Of a stretch of DNA of 64,000 nt, positions 20,384-31,176 are shown in pieces. A program made the position numbers and the translations under genes. The DNA is taken from contig CALNHX010001927.1 of the NCBI GenBank assembly GCA_940337035.1, forward strand, positions 62,001 through 126,000, written 5' to 3'. The stretch comes from Agriotes lineatus. Taxonomy: Eukaryota > Arthropoda > Insecta > Coleoptera > Elateridae. Within the stretch, counting starts at the first letter, position 1. Each line of letters opens with the position of its first letter. The notes under the pieces are model-generated. The model saw nothing but the letters and a program-made list of their open reading frames with translations. It made no database searches and had not been told where the DNA came from.

Positions 20384-21935
20384 ACTGATGGTATGGTACT
20401 GATGGTATTAACCCTAAATTAATTTGTGACGCTTTACCAGTGATAGGAGAGATGCTGTTGCAGATTATTAATGAATCGTTTGCAACTGGGATTTTTCCTG
20501 AAATTTGGAAAACGGCGATTGTTAGTCCAATACCCAAAGTAAACGGAACAAAAAATAGTTCAGAATTCAGACCAATCAATATGTTACCTGCGTTCGAAAA
20601 AATCATAGAACATATAGCTAAGGAACAACTGGAAAATTATTTAGAGGAAAATAAAATCCTAATTAGTGAACAATCAGGTTTCCGAAAAGATCACTCTTGT
20701 GAAACTTCATTAAATTTAGTTTTAGTGAACTGGAAAGAGGATATAGAACATGGGAAAAAAATAGTGGCAGCGTTCATAGACCTGAAAAGAGCATTTGAAA
20801 CAATCGACAGAGATCTGCTCTTAGCAAAAATGGAAAAATACGGAATAAAAGGATTCGAATTAAGATGGTTCAAGAATTATCTATGTGGCCGGCAGCAAAT
20901 TACTAGATACGAAGGTGAAGATTCTCGAGCAGTTGAAGTGTGTTTAGGGGTTCCTCAAGGCTCAATTTTAGGCCCTCTTTTGTTTATCCTCTACATCAAT
21001 GATATAAACTCAGCAGTGCAAGGTTGTCAATATAACTTATTCGCCGATGACACTCTGGTAACTAGTGCCGATATAAATGTGAACGATGCAGTAAATAAAT
21101 TAAATAGTGACCTGAAAAATATATCTAAATGGCTAAAATTGAACAAGCTTAAGTTAAATACATCTAAAACAAAAGCAATGGTTATCAGTAGCGGACGATT
21201 ATTAACCGATACGATAACTAGTGTAATTGTTGACGATGTAGTAATTGAATATGTCCCTAAAATAAAATATCTTGGAATTGTAATAGATAATAGGCTATCT
21301 TTTAAGGAACATGTGGATTTTGTTGTAGGTAAAACGGCTAAAAAAATAGGTTTCTTTGGGCGAATCAGTTCCAAATTAAACTTGTGGTCGAGGATACTTG
21401 TTTACAAAACAATTATTGCACCACATTTTGAATATTGTGCTAGCGTGTTATTTATAGCCAACGAAGGTGAATTGCAGCGTCTACAAAAACTGCAAAATAG
21501 AGCAATGCGTATTATTCTATTTTGTAATAAACGAACCAGCATCAATTTAGTGTTGGAAACGCTGCAATGGCTTAGTATTAAACAGCGAATTTATTTTAAT
21601 ACTTTAATTCTGATCTTTAAAATTGTTAATAACAAATTACCTGCATATTTAAATAAATTTATTGTATACAATAGAGATATACATAGTTATGAGACAAGAA
21701 GTGTAAATAATTTTAGATTACCTACAACAACGAAAGCGTGTTCACAAAAAAATCTATATTACAAAGGTTTAAAATTATATAATGAAATGCCTTATGAAGC
21801 GAAACAGGCAACAAATGTATCGCAATTTAAAAGGTTATGTTCTAACTATGTCAAATCTGTTTGTAAATGAATTATGTGTCTTTTTTTGTAAACATCTATC
21901 TTGATGAATAAATTTACTTACAAAAAAACTGTTAA
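20384..21935 (+). mobile_element. 5'-truncated CR1/Jockey-group retrotransposon
   Basis: Only the reverse-transcriptase half of ORF2 and a short 3' UTR remain. The 5' junction lies near 20384-20408, where ACTGATGGTAT occurs twice in tandem (14-bp period), a typical scar of aborted reverse transcription. After the stop at 21870 come about 60 bp including GATGAATAAA and then the A-rich tail CTTACAAAAAAACT. No clear target-site duplication was found. Confidence 0.82.
20398..21870 (+). CDS. Truncated reverse transcriptase, long intact frame
   Basis: About 490 codons without a stop. The frame is open from DGINPKLICDALP (20400 on), just before the start-like GTG at 20440. Motifs: FRPINMLPAFEKIIE, AAFIDLKRAFETIDRDLL, GVPQGSILGPLLFILYIND and catalytic FADDTLV. 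The C-terminal block YETRSVNNFRLP with EMPYEAKQ is typical of CR1/L2-like proteins. The endonuclease and all of ORF1 are missing, so it cannot move by itself. The intact frame in a truncated copy suggests recent insertion rather than selection. Confidence 0.82.
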   Translation, partial: TDGINPKLICDALPVIGEMLLQIINESFATGIFPEIWKTAIVSPIPKVNGTKNSSEFRPINMLPAFEKIIEHIAKEQLENYLEENKILISEQSGFRKDHSCETSLNLVLVNWKEDIEHGKKIVAAFIDLKRAFETIDRDLLLAKMEKYGIKGFELRWFKNYLCGRQQITRYEGEDSRAVEVCLGVPQGSILGPLLFILYINDINSAVQGCQYNLFADDTLVTSADINVNDAVNKLNSDLKNISKWLKLNKLKLNTSKTKAMVISSGRLLTDTITSVIVDDVVIEYVPKIKYLGIVIDNRLSFKEHVDFVVGKTAKKIGFFGRISSKLNLWSRILVYKTIIAPHFEYCASVLFIANEGELQRLQKLQNRAMRIILFCNKRTSINLVLETLQWLSIKQRIYFNTLILIFKIVNNKLPAYLNKFIVYNRDIHSYETRSVNNFRLPTTTKACSQKNLYYKGLKLYNEMPYEAKQATNVSQFKRLCSNYVKSVCK

Positions 21936-22834
21936 TCCATAAATTCAAGGGTGTTTTAGGCAAAAATCGATTATTTTAATGTAACGAATGAAGTTCGAGT
22001 CTGATCTGAGCGACTTTCAGCAAGTTGTTAAAGAAAGTATTGGGAAAGTTTCTATAAAATCCACTTTATTACTAGTTTTCTTTTCTCAGCCTCAAAATGC
22101 GATCCAATATCAATGGATGTTTTCTAGTACAGATATAGGTGGTACTAAATGTGGTCGGGCAACGTCAAAGCATTCCTTAGCAAAAAATGAGAATGATTTG
22201 AAAAACTCAAATTCAAAATTTGATATGTGTGTTCATTTGTTGCTCTTCCAAGAACTGCGAATGACGAATGTATAAAAGCGGTAAGATCAACATCGAAGAG
22301 ATGGATATACAAGGAATGCTGATAATACGCTTGAGTTCCAGTGTAATAGTACACTTTTCTATGTCCTAGACATAACTGATTTTCTGTTGGTAGGTTATTT
22401 GCTCACACAAACTCTTGCTCTAACATGTCTATTAACTCTGCTGTCCGTAACTGACATCGCAACCTTCAGTGCTGTGAATGCACGCTCTATAATACTGTAT
22501 CGATTATAATGGACATATTAACCCTTCTTTGTTGTTCGTAAACTATTTGCGCTAGGAATTTTATTTTAAGTTTATTATTTTCTGTTATTGCTCTGCGCCG
22601 ACTATAAAATTACATCACAGCCCTTATCTATTGTTAGTCAGTTGTATGTTGAAAGCTTACTGTTTAAGTCAGTTCCATACTTGATAATGGAGTAAAATTA
22701 GATAAGAAGTCAATTCTATTAAATTCTTTTCCGTCTTTAATTAAATCAAATAAATCTTCTCGAATCTTCTTTATTATATTTTTATACTAGCTTGTAAATT
22801 ATTTAATGTTTAAAGTTATATGTTCTTCTTTTAG
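21936..22834. other. No gene recognised; probably the last intron of a DRAM-like gene
   Basis: Nothing coding was recognised. Since the next feature is a last exon with a good 3' splice site, this is probably intron; its polypyrimidine tract runs into TTCTTCTTTTAG at 22823-22834. The ORF at 21988-22275 has no matching domain. Confidence 0.4.
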
Positions 22835-23073
22835 GAAAAGACATAACTAAGTGGGACAAAGATGATGGAGGATATGAGTTCCACATTACTAGTACAATTA
22901 CAGAATGGATTGTAGTGTTTTGTACCATGGGGTACATTTTAACATTTGCTTCAGAGTTACGGACAGTGTCGTTTAGTGAACCTGCTATGACAATGGAGAA
23001 GAAAGAGAGCGCTGAAAACATAGCATCGCAGTCTGCAAATTCATCTACAGTAGAAAGTGCTGCTAGATATTGA
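22835..23073 (+). CDS. Last exon of a DRAM/TMEM150-family membrane protein (paralogue 1)
   Basis: It begins after the acceptor TTCTTCTTTTAG and enters in phase 1 (a G from the previous exon completes Gly). It encodes about 80 codons: GKDITKWDKDDGGYEFHITS, TITEWIVVFCTMGYILTFAS, then a hydrophilic Ser/Glu-rich tail ending ESAARY and stop TGA. D-GG-Y plus TEWI followed by a membrane segment is the last transmembrane region of the Frag1/DRAM/Sfk1 family, six-pass proteins of lysosomal and endosomal membranes linked to autophagy. It matches the last exon of the minus-strand gene at 37881-38089 in phase, position and motif. Upstream exons were not found; they must lie left, beyond or between transposons. 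It could be a stranded pseudo-exon. Confidence 0.75.
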
Positions 23074-23102
23074 TAGTCTGTTTGACTTGTATTGTAATTT
23101 AT

Positions 23103-23108
23103 AATAAA
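23103..23108 (+). promoter_or_regulatory. Poly(A) signal AATAAA
   Basis: AATAAA 29 bp after the stop codon of the DRAM-like last exon, consistent with that exon being the true 3' end of a gene. Confidence 0.55.
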
Positions 23109-23109
23109 T

Positions 23110-23825
23110 TTTGGATATATTTATAATTTCTAGGGTTTATTGCAGATAGGGGTTAAAACAAAAAGGTAAACTAATTAAGATAATTTAACTATAACATAGT
23201 AATCCCTCGAAGAACATTTTGCGAAGAAGAATCAATCCAACATTTTGGGCTGTCTGCGTTGATCATAAACGGTTTTTAGAAAACCAATATAGTTAAGCAA
23301 ACATTTTTCTGTATTAGATCTCATTTGATTTCAGGTAACGTTATTAGCTATCACAAATATCCGAGTTCAAATGTACAAATAATATTACGATAGGGGAAAA
23401 TCGGAATGATATAAAAACTACCCACTAAATTTTTGTCTTGAGGTTATAAAAAAATTTATTGTATTTTTATCATCGTTTTTAGACATATGTTCTATACCAT
23501 TGGTAAACAATTTACAACATCCAATAACATAAAGTAATTGTGGCTGATGTAGCAAAGTAGAAAGATCAGTTCTTCATGACATTGGATATTAAATCATTCA
23601 GGAATCTCATCTCTTAGAAAATTATCAACCACTATCAAGAAAACAATTACAGTTATTGTAAGTAATTATATGCGAAGCAAGTATGGTTAACATACAATAC
23701 AGCTCCGACTACAACGAATAATTAACGCTGCTAATTAATCCTTACCAAAGTCTGGTACTGATCTGAATCCCAAGTATTAGTGTCTCTTTGTTGTAAATGT
23801 TGATAATAGAAGATAGCCGGTCTCC
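23110..23825. other. AT-rich spacer, nothing recognised
   Basis: No ORF of note, no repeat recognised before the satellite begins. Confidence 0.45.
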
Positions 23826-25040
23826 ATCCCTAAACACCAAGTAATTATGAGTTGGAAAGCGATCTTCTGGTGAAGGCTAGGGGATAATGCCGATTTCCAG
23901 CCTTAGATATCAAGTAATTTTGGCCTGGAAAGCGTTCTACTGACGAAAGGTAGCGGGTTATGCCAATCTCCAGCCTTAAAAATCAAGTAATTATGGCTTG
24001 GAAAGCGATCTCCTGCTGAAGAGTAGAGAGCTATGCGAATTTCTAAAACCAAGTGCCTGTGGCTTGGAAAGGGATTTTCTGAGGAAGGGTTATACCGATT
24101 TCCACTCTTATAAACCAAGTACTATGGCTTGCTAGTAAAGGGTAGATGGTTACGCCGATTTATAACCTCAAAGGCTAAGTAATTATGGCCTGGAAAGCGT
24201 TCTTCTGGTAAAAAGTAGCGGGTTATGTCAATCCCCAGCCTCAAAGATCAATTAATGATGACTTGGAAAGCAATCTCCTGCTGAATAATAGAGAGCTAAA
24301 CGAATCTCCAGTCTCAATGACCAAGTGGCTTAGAAAGGAATCTTCTGGTGAAGGGTTATACCGATTTCCAGCCTTATAAACTAAGTATTATGGCTTGGAA
24401 AGCAATTTCCCTTGAAGGGATTAGATGGCCATGTCGATTTATAACCTCAAATGCTAAGTAATTATGGCCTGGAAAGCGTTCTCCTGGTGAAAGGTAGCGG
24501 ATTATGCCCGTCTTCAGTCTCAAAAATCAAGTACTTGTGGCTTGAAAAAAGTTCTTCTGGTAAAGGGTTATACCGATCTCCAGCCTTAGAAACCGAGTAT
24601 TATGGCTTAAAAATTATATCCTTGTAAAAGGTAGGTGGCGATTTATAACCTTAAAGGCTAAGTAATTATGGCCTGGAAAGCGTTCTCCTGGTGAAAGGTA
24701 GCGGATTATGCCCGTCTTCAGTCTCAAAAATCAAGTACTTGTGGCTTGAAAAAAGTTCTTCTGGCAAAGGGTTATACCGATTTCCAGCCTTAGAAACCGA
24801 GTATTATGGCTTGGAAATTATATCCTTGTAAAAGGTAGGTGGCGATTTATAACCTCAAAGGCTAAGTAATTATGGCCTGGAAAGCGTTCTCCTGGTGAAA
24901 GGTAGAGGGTTATGCCAATTTACAGCTTTGGAGACCAAGTAATTATGGCCTGGAAAGGGATCTCCTGGTGAAGGGTAGAAGATTATGCCGATTTCAGCCT
25001 TAGAGAGCAAGTAATTATGGCTTGGAAGGCATACTCATGT
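23826..25040 (+). repeat. Satellite array, 63-77 bp unit, about 18 copies
   Basis: Each unit reads roughly CAAGTAATTATGGCTTGGAA, AGCGATCTCCTGGTGAA, GGGTAGAGGGTTATGCC, GATTTCCAGCCTTAGA. Units can be counted from the GGCTTGGAAAG landmark near 23850, 23925, 23995, 24062, 24126 (shortened), 24188, 24262, 24330, 24391, 24468, 24538, 24603, 24670, 24740, 24808, 24873, 24947 and 25020. Divergence between units is substantial except in the higher-order repeat noted separately. Non-coding. Confidence 0.93.
24463..24865 (+). repeat. Higher-order repeat: a three-unit block duplicated in the satellite
   Basis: Units at 24468, 24538 and 24603 differ from each other but match the units at 24670, 24740 and 24808 one by one with only a few changes (for example TTCTGGTAAAGG against TTCTGGCAAAGG). 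The period is about 203 bp. A recent unequal crossover copied the trimer. Confidence 0.85.
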
Positions 25041-25104
25041 ACCCATTGAACAAGTACACTCGTGAAGATTAATACTGAGTTATTATTTAAAACCTATTCC
25101 TTTT

Positions 25105-25368
25105 ATACCGATGGGGCCACAATTATATATAACAGCAATGAGATAACATGAACAAGAAAATAACACGTATTGCTTGAGTAAGAAAGAGATAAACATAGAA
25201 GCAAATATTTGGGTAGGCTTGCCCCACATTTTAATTATGACATATGTCAACTAATCATGCCTACTAAAATAATTTTGTTGTATGGTCATCTCTTTCTTAC
25301 TCAAGCATTATATTTTGTTGTTCATGTTATCTCATTGCTGTTATATATAATTGTAGCCCCATCCGTAA
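25105..25368. mobile_element. MITE with about 85-bp inverted repeats
   Basis: Left arm: GATGGGGCCACAATTATATA, TAACAGCAATGAGATAACAT, GAACAA, then TGCTTGAGTAAGAAAGAGAT. The right arm is the reverse complement with few changes (GATGGGGCTACAATT at the end). The inner region of about 90 bp is unrelated. No ORF; the target duplication is not clear. Confidence 0.8.
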
Positions 25369-26567
25369 ATATTTAGCTTAAAGGAAATATTGACAAGCAC
25401 TTGCTAGCCTAGTAATATTTGATGACCCAAATAATAAAGACAAACACAAAATTACTATTCATCAAAACTTTGCAGTTGGTTCCCGTGGTTATAGATGGAT
25501 TTTGCTGAATAGTGTCGTGTAACGTTATCTGTCGTGCAGACCAAAATTGTTGCTTCTCGATTACATCACATTCTTGAGCTGATAAGCCAACGAATTGCTT
25601 CAGAATTTTTAGACGAAATTTAACTAATTTTTAACATGGTTGAATATCTACATTAATAAAAAATATGAGAGTGTTCCACCTATATTGGCGAATTAGTCAC
25701 AGAAATATTATTCAATATGTATCATTAACGAAAATGCCCTATAGCAACGTCGTAATTTTTTGTATTCCAAACAACTAGCTCAAACGGAAATCAGATGAGA
25801 AGTTGTGGGCATAAAGAGTACGAAATTAATTCATCTACTAATATGAGCGATAATGATTTAACAGATACAGATGCTGGTTCAATAACTTATTGTAATTGGC
25901 TCCGCAGAGCAACACTGAGTACAGGAGCTAAAACGAAAGACATACTATAAGGAGATGATAAATACCCAAAGGAAGAAACAACATTGGCTAGTGGCAATAC
26001 GTTTATTCATAATGACGAGAATAAAGCATAGCAAAGGATTAATGACACAAACAAACATAAATAACGGTGAATACTGATGACTCGAAGTTGTAACTTCACT
26101 AACACTAATAATAATGAAATAATAAAATAAATAATGGTGAGGCACTAACACCCCATGAAGGAGCTTGGCCTAATACTGCATAAAAAAAGTTCAATCAATG
26201 TTCCAGCAAAACTACAAGTTAAGCTGACTCGCGAATATGGTCGTCGAAAAGGCTCTCTCGAACGAAAAAGTTCCATGAAAGGAATTAATAATATTACCCG
26301 TCGCTTTTAACACACAGTTCACTTTTATGGCTTGGTTACTACGAGCCCAAACACATATGTATTCGTAATGAGGTACTCTTTTATTTACTATATGGGCGTA
26401 AAACATAAACCATTACATATACGGCTAATATAGTATCAGAAATTGAGTAGTACGTTTTAATAACGTAAATATTTATTAAAAAAATGAGATAATTGTAGGT
26501 ACTCATAGAACATATATAAATTCGTACAGTAATTTTATAAAACAAAATAGTCTTAAAATTGTAGTTT
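25369..26567. other. No gene recognised
   Basis: About 1.2 kb of AT-rich DNA. Short ORFs on minus at 25945-26151 and 26212-26406 have no domain. Confidence 0.4.
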
Positions 26568-27737
26568 AATAGTATATTATGATACCAGTTTTATAAGAAG
26601 CATTTTGTAGCACGCACGGGTTTAGGGTACGACGAGCGAAGCGTGAAATAATTTTTTGGCTCCGATTAATTGTTTCGGCATTTATCCAATTATTTCAGGC
26701 CTAACCTGTATATTTTTATTTGAATTATAATCCTTTGCATTTCTAATTCTTAAACTTTTCCAAAGCAGCGCATTTTGTACCTGCATCGAGTTCCTTTCGT
26801 TCGAGTGATGCTCTTTTGACCCGCGTTATCTGTTATCGGAGGCCGTTGTAATGCCTTTCCTTTGGAAACGAATTTTTCGCCCGAGGCACTTATTTTTCTC
26901 ACCTCGGCCGCCGTGTTTGGTGTGGCTGAGGGTGGTTTTTATAAGTCAAATTATGTGCGCTCAACCAATTTTTCTGAGCATTGTGTTTTTAAGGGCTGAT
27001 TATAATCAGGTACGATGGCGGTTTTCTGTTTTGGTATTCCCATATTAATTGCATTCTCTTAACTCTTGGATTGACGGTTTTATCCGACAATTTGATTTAG
27101 AAAGCAAGGCCGCCGTCCTGTTATAATTCTCAACACCGGCTAATCCTAACTACTGCAATTGGGAACATGGTTCTGCTCCAATTACGGGCGCATCTTAGGT
27201 GCTCCTAACTACGTGGTGTAGCAACCCCTGACCAACATTTTTTTCCTGTCAGCAATTAATGGGTGCTAGAAAGTGGAGTTTAGTGTTAAAAGCTAAATTT
27301 GAACCGGCCATTTCAAGATTGCGTTGTATTAAATTATTTTCAATACCTGGAACTTTTATTCTAAAACTATTTGTAGATAAAATGTATATTTACGCTTACC
27401 GTTATTATTAACCAGTAAAGCTCAAATTCATACATGCTCTTGTTTTTTCATATTTTAACTTTTACGCATATATTTAATTATGATTAATGTTTAAAGCTGC
27501 AATTTTAATGTGTATTGACCCTTCGTAAGAGGAGCATTCACGCTTTTTGTGATTTCAATAGCCTAAACAGAAAGGATTTATCAAATGACTGAGGGTTGAT
27601 CTGCGATTTTTTACTACCATCGATTATTTTAATTAATCAATCGCAGGTCAGCTTCCTTATCGTTTCAAGCGAGGAGTGCCCTAAAGGAGTAAGTGCAACA
27701 AAATTTCTTATAAACGAGGTATCATACAGTATTTTAT
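26568..27737. repeat. Long copy of the shared-end foldback family
   Basis: Left end AATAGTATATTATG at 26568, then GATACCAGTTTTATAAGAAG and GCATTTTGTAGCACGC up to the loop motif GACGAGCGAAGCG (about 26629-26641). The right end carries the pairing arm (CCTAAAGGAGTAAGTGCAAC, then TTATAAACGAGGTATC) and ends CATACAGTATTTTATG at about 27721-27737. The compact copy at 35641-35783 has the same arms only about 140 bp apart. Here about 1 kb lies between them, so either another sequence inserted or this is the long parental form. No ORF with a domain lies inside. Confidence 0.65.
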
Positions 27738-28488
27738 GCAGCTATTGACAGTTCGATATGTTCACGGAACGAAATACATATGGTTGCCAACGTTCAAAAA
27801 ATTAATTACTCTGTTTTTAGTACTTTTATTATAGCATTGCTTTTTGTCTATTACTAGGCTGACAAGGAAATTTTTAATAGAAAAAGAGTATGCTGGCAAC
27901 TTTGTTGAAACCAAAAATTTTAAATAACAAACGAAGAGTGGCCACTCAAAAGATCAAAATTTTTGTGGTTTAGGTTACCAAGGAAAAAACACAGACACTA
28001 TTTCTGTGGCAAGAACAACTGCAACACCGTTAATTTTGGTGATCTGTAAATAAAATAAATCTGAACATCTGTCATATATATAAAAAAAAATACAATTATT
28101 TAGATTTTTGAAAATCTATCCTAAACGTATTACTATATGTTAATTAAAGACTAACTCCACTTTTAGATGCATTTTCTTGTATTCTCTTTTCTGTCAACAC
28201 CTCGTTCACAAAAATCTAAACTAAATTAACAATATTAAATAAAACTTAAATTATACCTACAATTCTAATTAAAACTCAATTTAATTATTAAGTCTGATAT
28301 TTTTTCGAGTTTTCAGGCTTTTGTAATAATTGTTTATCTTTTTTTTATAATTTCCCAAAATTGGTTTCAGGTGTCAAACTGAATTGAAAATTTACTGAGA
28401 AATTACTAAATAATAATTATTATATATTGCAGCTCTACACGTTCTAGATGGCCAATACACAACGTTCATCATTCGTGAAATAGTCATA
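27738..28488. other. AT-rich spacer, nothing recognised
   Basis: No gene, RNA or clear repeat recognised. Confidence 0.4.
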
Positions 28489-28490
28489 TA

Positions 28491-28826
28491 CAGGGTGATG
28501 AAAAAAAAGGGTAAAATATTTTACCCACTTATACATCTGATCAATACAAACAAACAAGTCTTGATAAACATGGGTCCGGAAACGCTTCATTTCCGAGATA
28601 CAGGGTGTTTAAAGTCTTAAAAAAAATCCCGGCCGCTCGTGGAATAAATAATTTAAATCTAAGTACGCCAAAACATGATCCTTAATAGCATCAATAAACC
28701 TTAAAAGTTTCACTAAAATCGGCTGATGGGTTTGTGAGCAGCGTTTCCGTTTATTAAGACTTTTTTGCTTGTATTGATGAGATGTATAAGTGGGTAAAAT
28801 ATTTTACCCTTTTTTTCAACACTCTG
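28491..28826. mobile_element. Mariner-type MITE with about 75-bp inverted repeats
   Basis: The left end CAGGGTGATGAAAAAAAAGG, then GTAAAATATTTTACCCACTT and ATACATCTGATCAATACAA, recurs inverted at the right end, with CAGAGTGTTG as the terminal 10 bp. TA precedes the left end (28489-28490); the right flank now reads GA. No ORF. The hAT element starts 10 bp further right. Confidence 0.8.
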
Positions 28827-29194
28827 GACAACTAGACAGTGATTCCCAACCTAGGGGGCGATTTGGGTTATCAGGGGGGCAATAAATAAGTGGGGGGCGA
28901 TTTGGAGGCGATGAGTATTCAAAGGGGGAAAAATGAAAATAGTACTGTAGAGTAGAAGTTGCCAGATAGCACGAGTCACTGGCTATTTTCAGCCGGCGAG
29001 TTCACTGCACTCACCCCTCTCCACAGTCCCCACCTGTTGTTGCTCAGCGCGGCCGACTGGTGACTCAATCCCGTCCCCCTCCTGCCATTACAACACACTT
29101 GTTATTGACCTACATTCGTCTTCAGTCTTTACTAGCCTTTGTGTGACTCACTATCAGTTTTTGTGCGTGTTTTTTCTGTTTTTGTGCGTTTGTT

Positions 29195-30930
29195 TTGAAG
29201 TGTAGAAGTTCATGCACAATTGATTCAAAAAAGAAGTGTCGTCAATACTCAGCTGAGTATTTAAAATTCGGTTTTATCGCGTCACCGCAAAAGGTGCAGT
29301 TTCCACATTGTCTTTTGTGTGATAAAACATTTACTAGTAATGAAGCCACGAAGCCTTCGCGAATGAAAGATCATTTATCAAGAGTACACAGTGATAAAGC
29401 GAGTAAAAAACTTAGTTATTTTCAACACCTCAAGGCTAAAGCTAATAAACGGCCTAATGTGAGTGAATTATTTAAAAAACGAACAACCGATCTTGACAAA
29501 GGCCTTCTTGCTTCTTACGAGGTGTCTTTATTGATCGCTAAATGTGGTAAACCTCACACAATTGGCGAAACTCTTGTTTTACCGGCTACCAAAATCATGA
29601 AATCATGCTAGGCGAGGACCCTAGTAATAAGATAAGTCAATCGGTTCCTTTGAGCAACAATACTGTTTCCAGGCGAATTGACGAAATGGCCACGGACGTT
29701 GAACCCAAACTCACCAATCTGTTGAAAAAAAGTAAATTTGCATTGCAGATTGATGAATCAACTGTGATTGATAACAAAGCAATTTTATTAGCTTATGTTA
29801 GGTTTATCAATGAACAAAAGGAAATTACCGAAGAAATGTTGTTTGCTAGAACTTTGATCACTGATACGAAGGGATCGTCGATTTTTAAAGTGGTGCAAGA
29901 TTATTTTGCGCAACAGACGGTGCTCCTGCCATGTCAGGTCGTCATGCTGGGTTTCTAGCCCATCTTAAGAAAGAAGCGCCAGAGGTCATCACTATTCACT
30001 GTGTCATTCATGGTCAACACTTAGCTGCGAAAAAATTAAGTGGTGTCCTGCATGAAACCCTACAACTGTGTATTGCTGGTGTCAACAAGATAAAACATAA
30101 TTCCCCCAATGACAACTTTGCCATGAAAATGATGAGGAATTCGAACGTTTGCTTCTACATATGGCCGTGAGGTGGCTTTCCAAAGGAAACTGTTTGCGCC
30201 ATTTCTTCGAATTATTTAACACGGTTACTGAGTTTCTCGACACGTCTGATCCTGTTTTAAGTGAGAATTTGAAGCAACGCAAGTTGGAACTTGCGTACCT
30301 TACAGATATTTCTCAAAAAATTAACGAAGTTAATATAAGGCTTCAAGGAAACAAGATGAACCTTATCAAGGCCAAATGAATTATTTCATCATTCATCGCC
30401 AAGTTTGATATTCACAAGGTAAATATTGGCCATAAAGAGCTGATTTCGTTTTCGACAATTAAAAAGTGTTCAGTGTCAGATAACGAGACTCCTGAACTCC
30501 CAGAAGACAACATCCTAACTTTTACTGATCACCTTGGCCAGTTAAAAACTGACATGGAATCAATATTTCAAGATTTGGCCAAGTTACAAATTCCGGATTG
30601 GATTCTAGATACATTCTCGTTTGCGGTTTGAAGCTGTGGATAAGCTTGATACCTCTTTGCAGACGGAGTTTCTAGATCTGAAGTATGACTATGAGGCGAA
30701 AATCATTTTCAAGCAGAGCGGTTACGAGTTAGCCTGGATGAAGCTTATGGACACTTATCCACAACTGTGGAGAAAAACTGAACCACTTCTCATCTCGTTC
30801 CCGTCAACATATTTAGTTGAAAAATGATTTAGTTCTGTTGTCCAGCTCCTTACAAAACAAAGAAATAAGTTGGACATTTGCCTCAAAGGAGACTTGCGCC
30901 TGAACTTGACGAACATAAAGCCGGATATTC
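29195..30930 (+). pseudogene. Broken hAT transposase (BED finger, RNase-H-like core, dimerisation end)
   Basis: Pieces in order. 29195-29611: BED-type zinc finger (CLLCDK, then HLSRVH) after the family signature YLKFGF. 29605-29958, new frame: core start with KFALQIDESTVIDNKAILL, holding the first catalytic aspartate. From about 29905 another frame: ATDGAPAMSGRHAGF with the second aspartate, then HCVIHGQHLAAKKL. 30149-30379: VRWLSKGNCLRHFFELF. 30621-30930: C-terminal dimerisation region with SFPSTYLVEK, stop, SSVVQLLTKQRNKLD and GDLRLNLTNI. At least four frameshifts or stops break it. Similarity is to the ZBED5/SCAND3/ZMYM6 group, vertebrate proteins derived from hAT-Buster transposases. Inactive. 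Confidence 0.9.
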
Positions 30931-31100
30931 AAGCTTCAACTGAAATACACCAAATACAACAATAACAAAGTTTTCAAACTGTCATTTATTTTTTCAAATT
31001 GGAACTGTCGGTATTCTTAATTTTTCCAGATTCCATTTTAAAAATGAAAACATGTACTCCAGTTTATTAAATGTACGTCAATGATCTTAGTAAATTATTT

Positions 31101-31156
31101 CACTTCTTTGTTCTTAAAAAAACTGTTTTCACTTCTTTGTTCTTAAAAAAACTGTC
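31101..31156 (+). repeat. 29-bp tandem duplication
   Basis: CACTTCTTTGTTCTTAAAAA plus AACTGT occurs twice in tandem (31101 and 31130), just before the GC-rich insertion. Confidence 0.85.
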
Positions 31157-31176
31157 AAAAATGTACATTTTAATTT

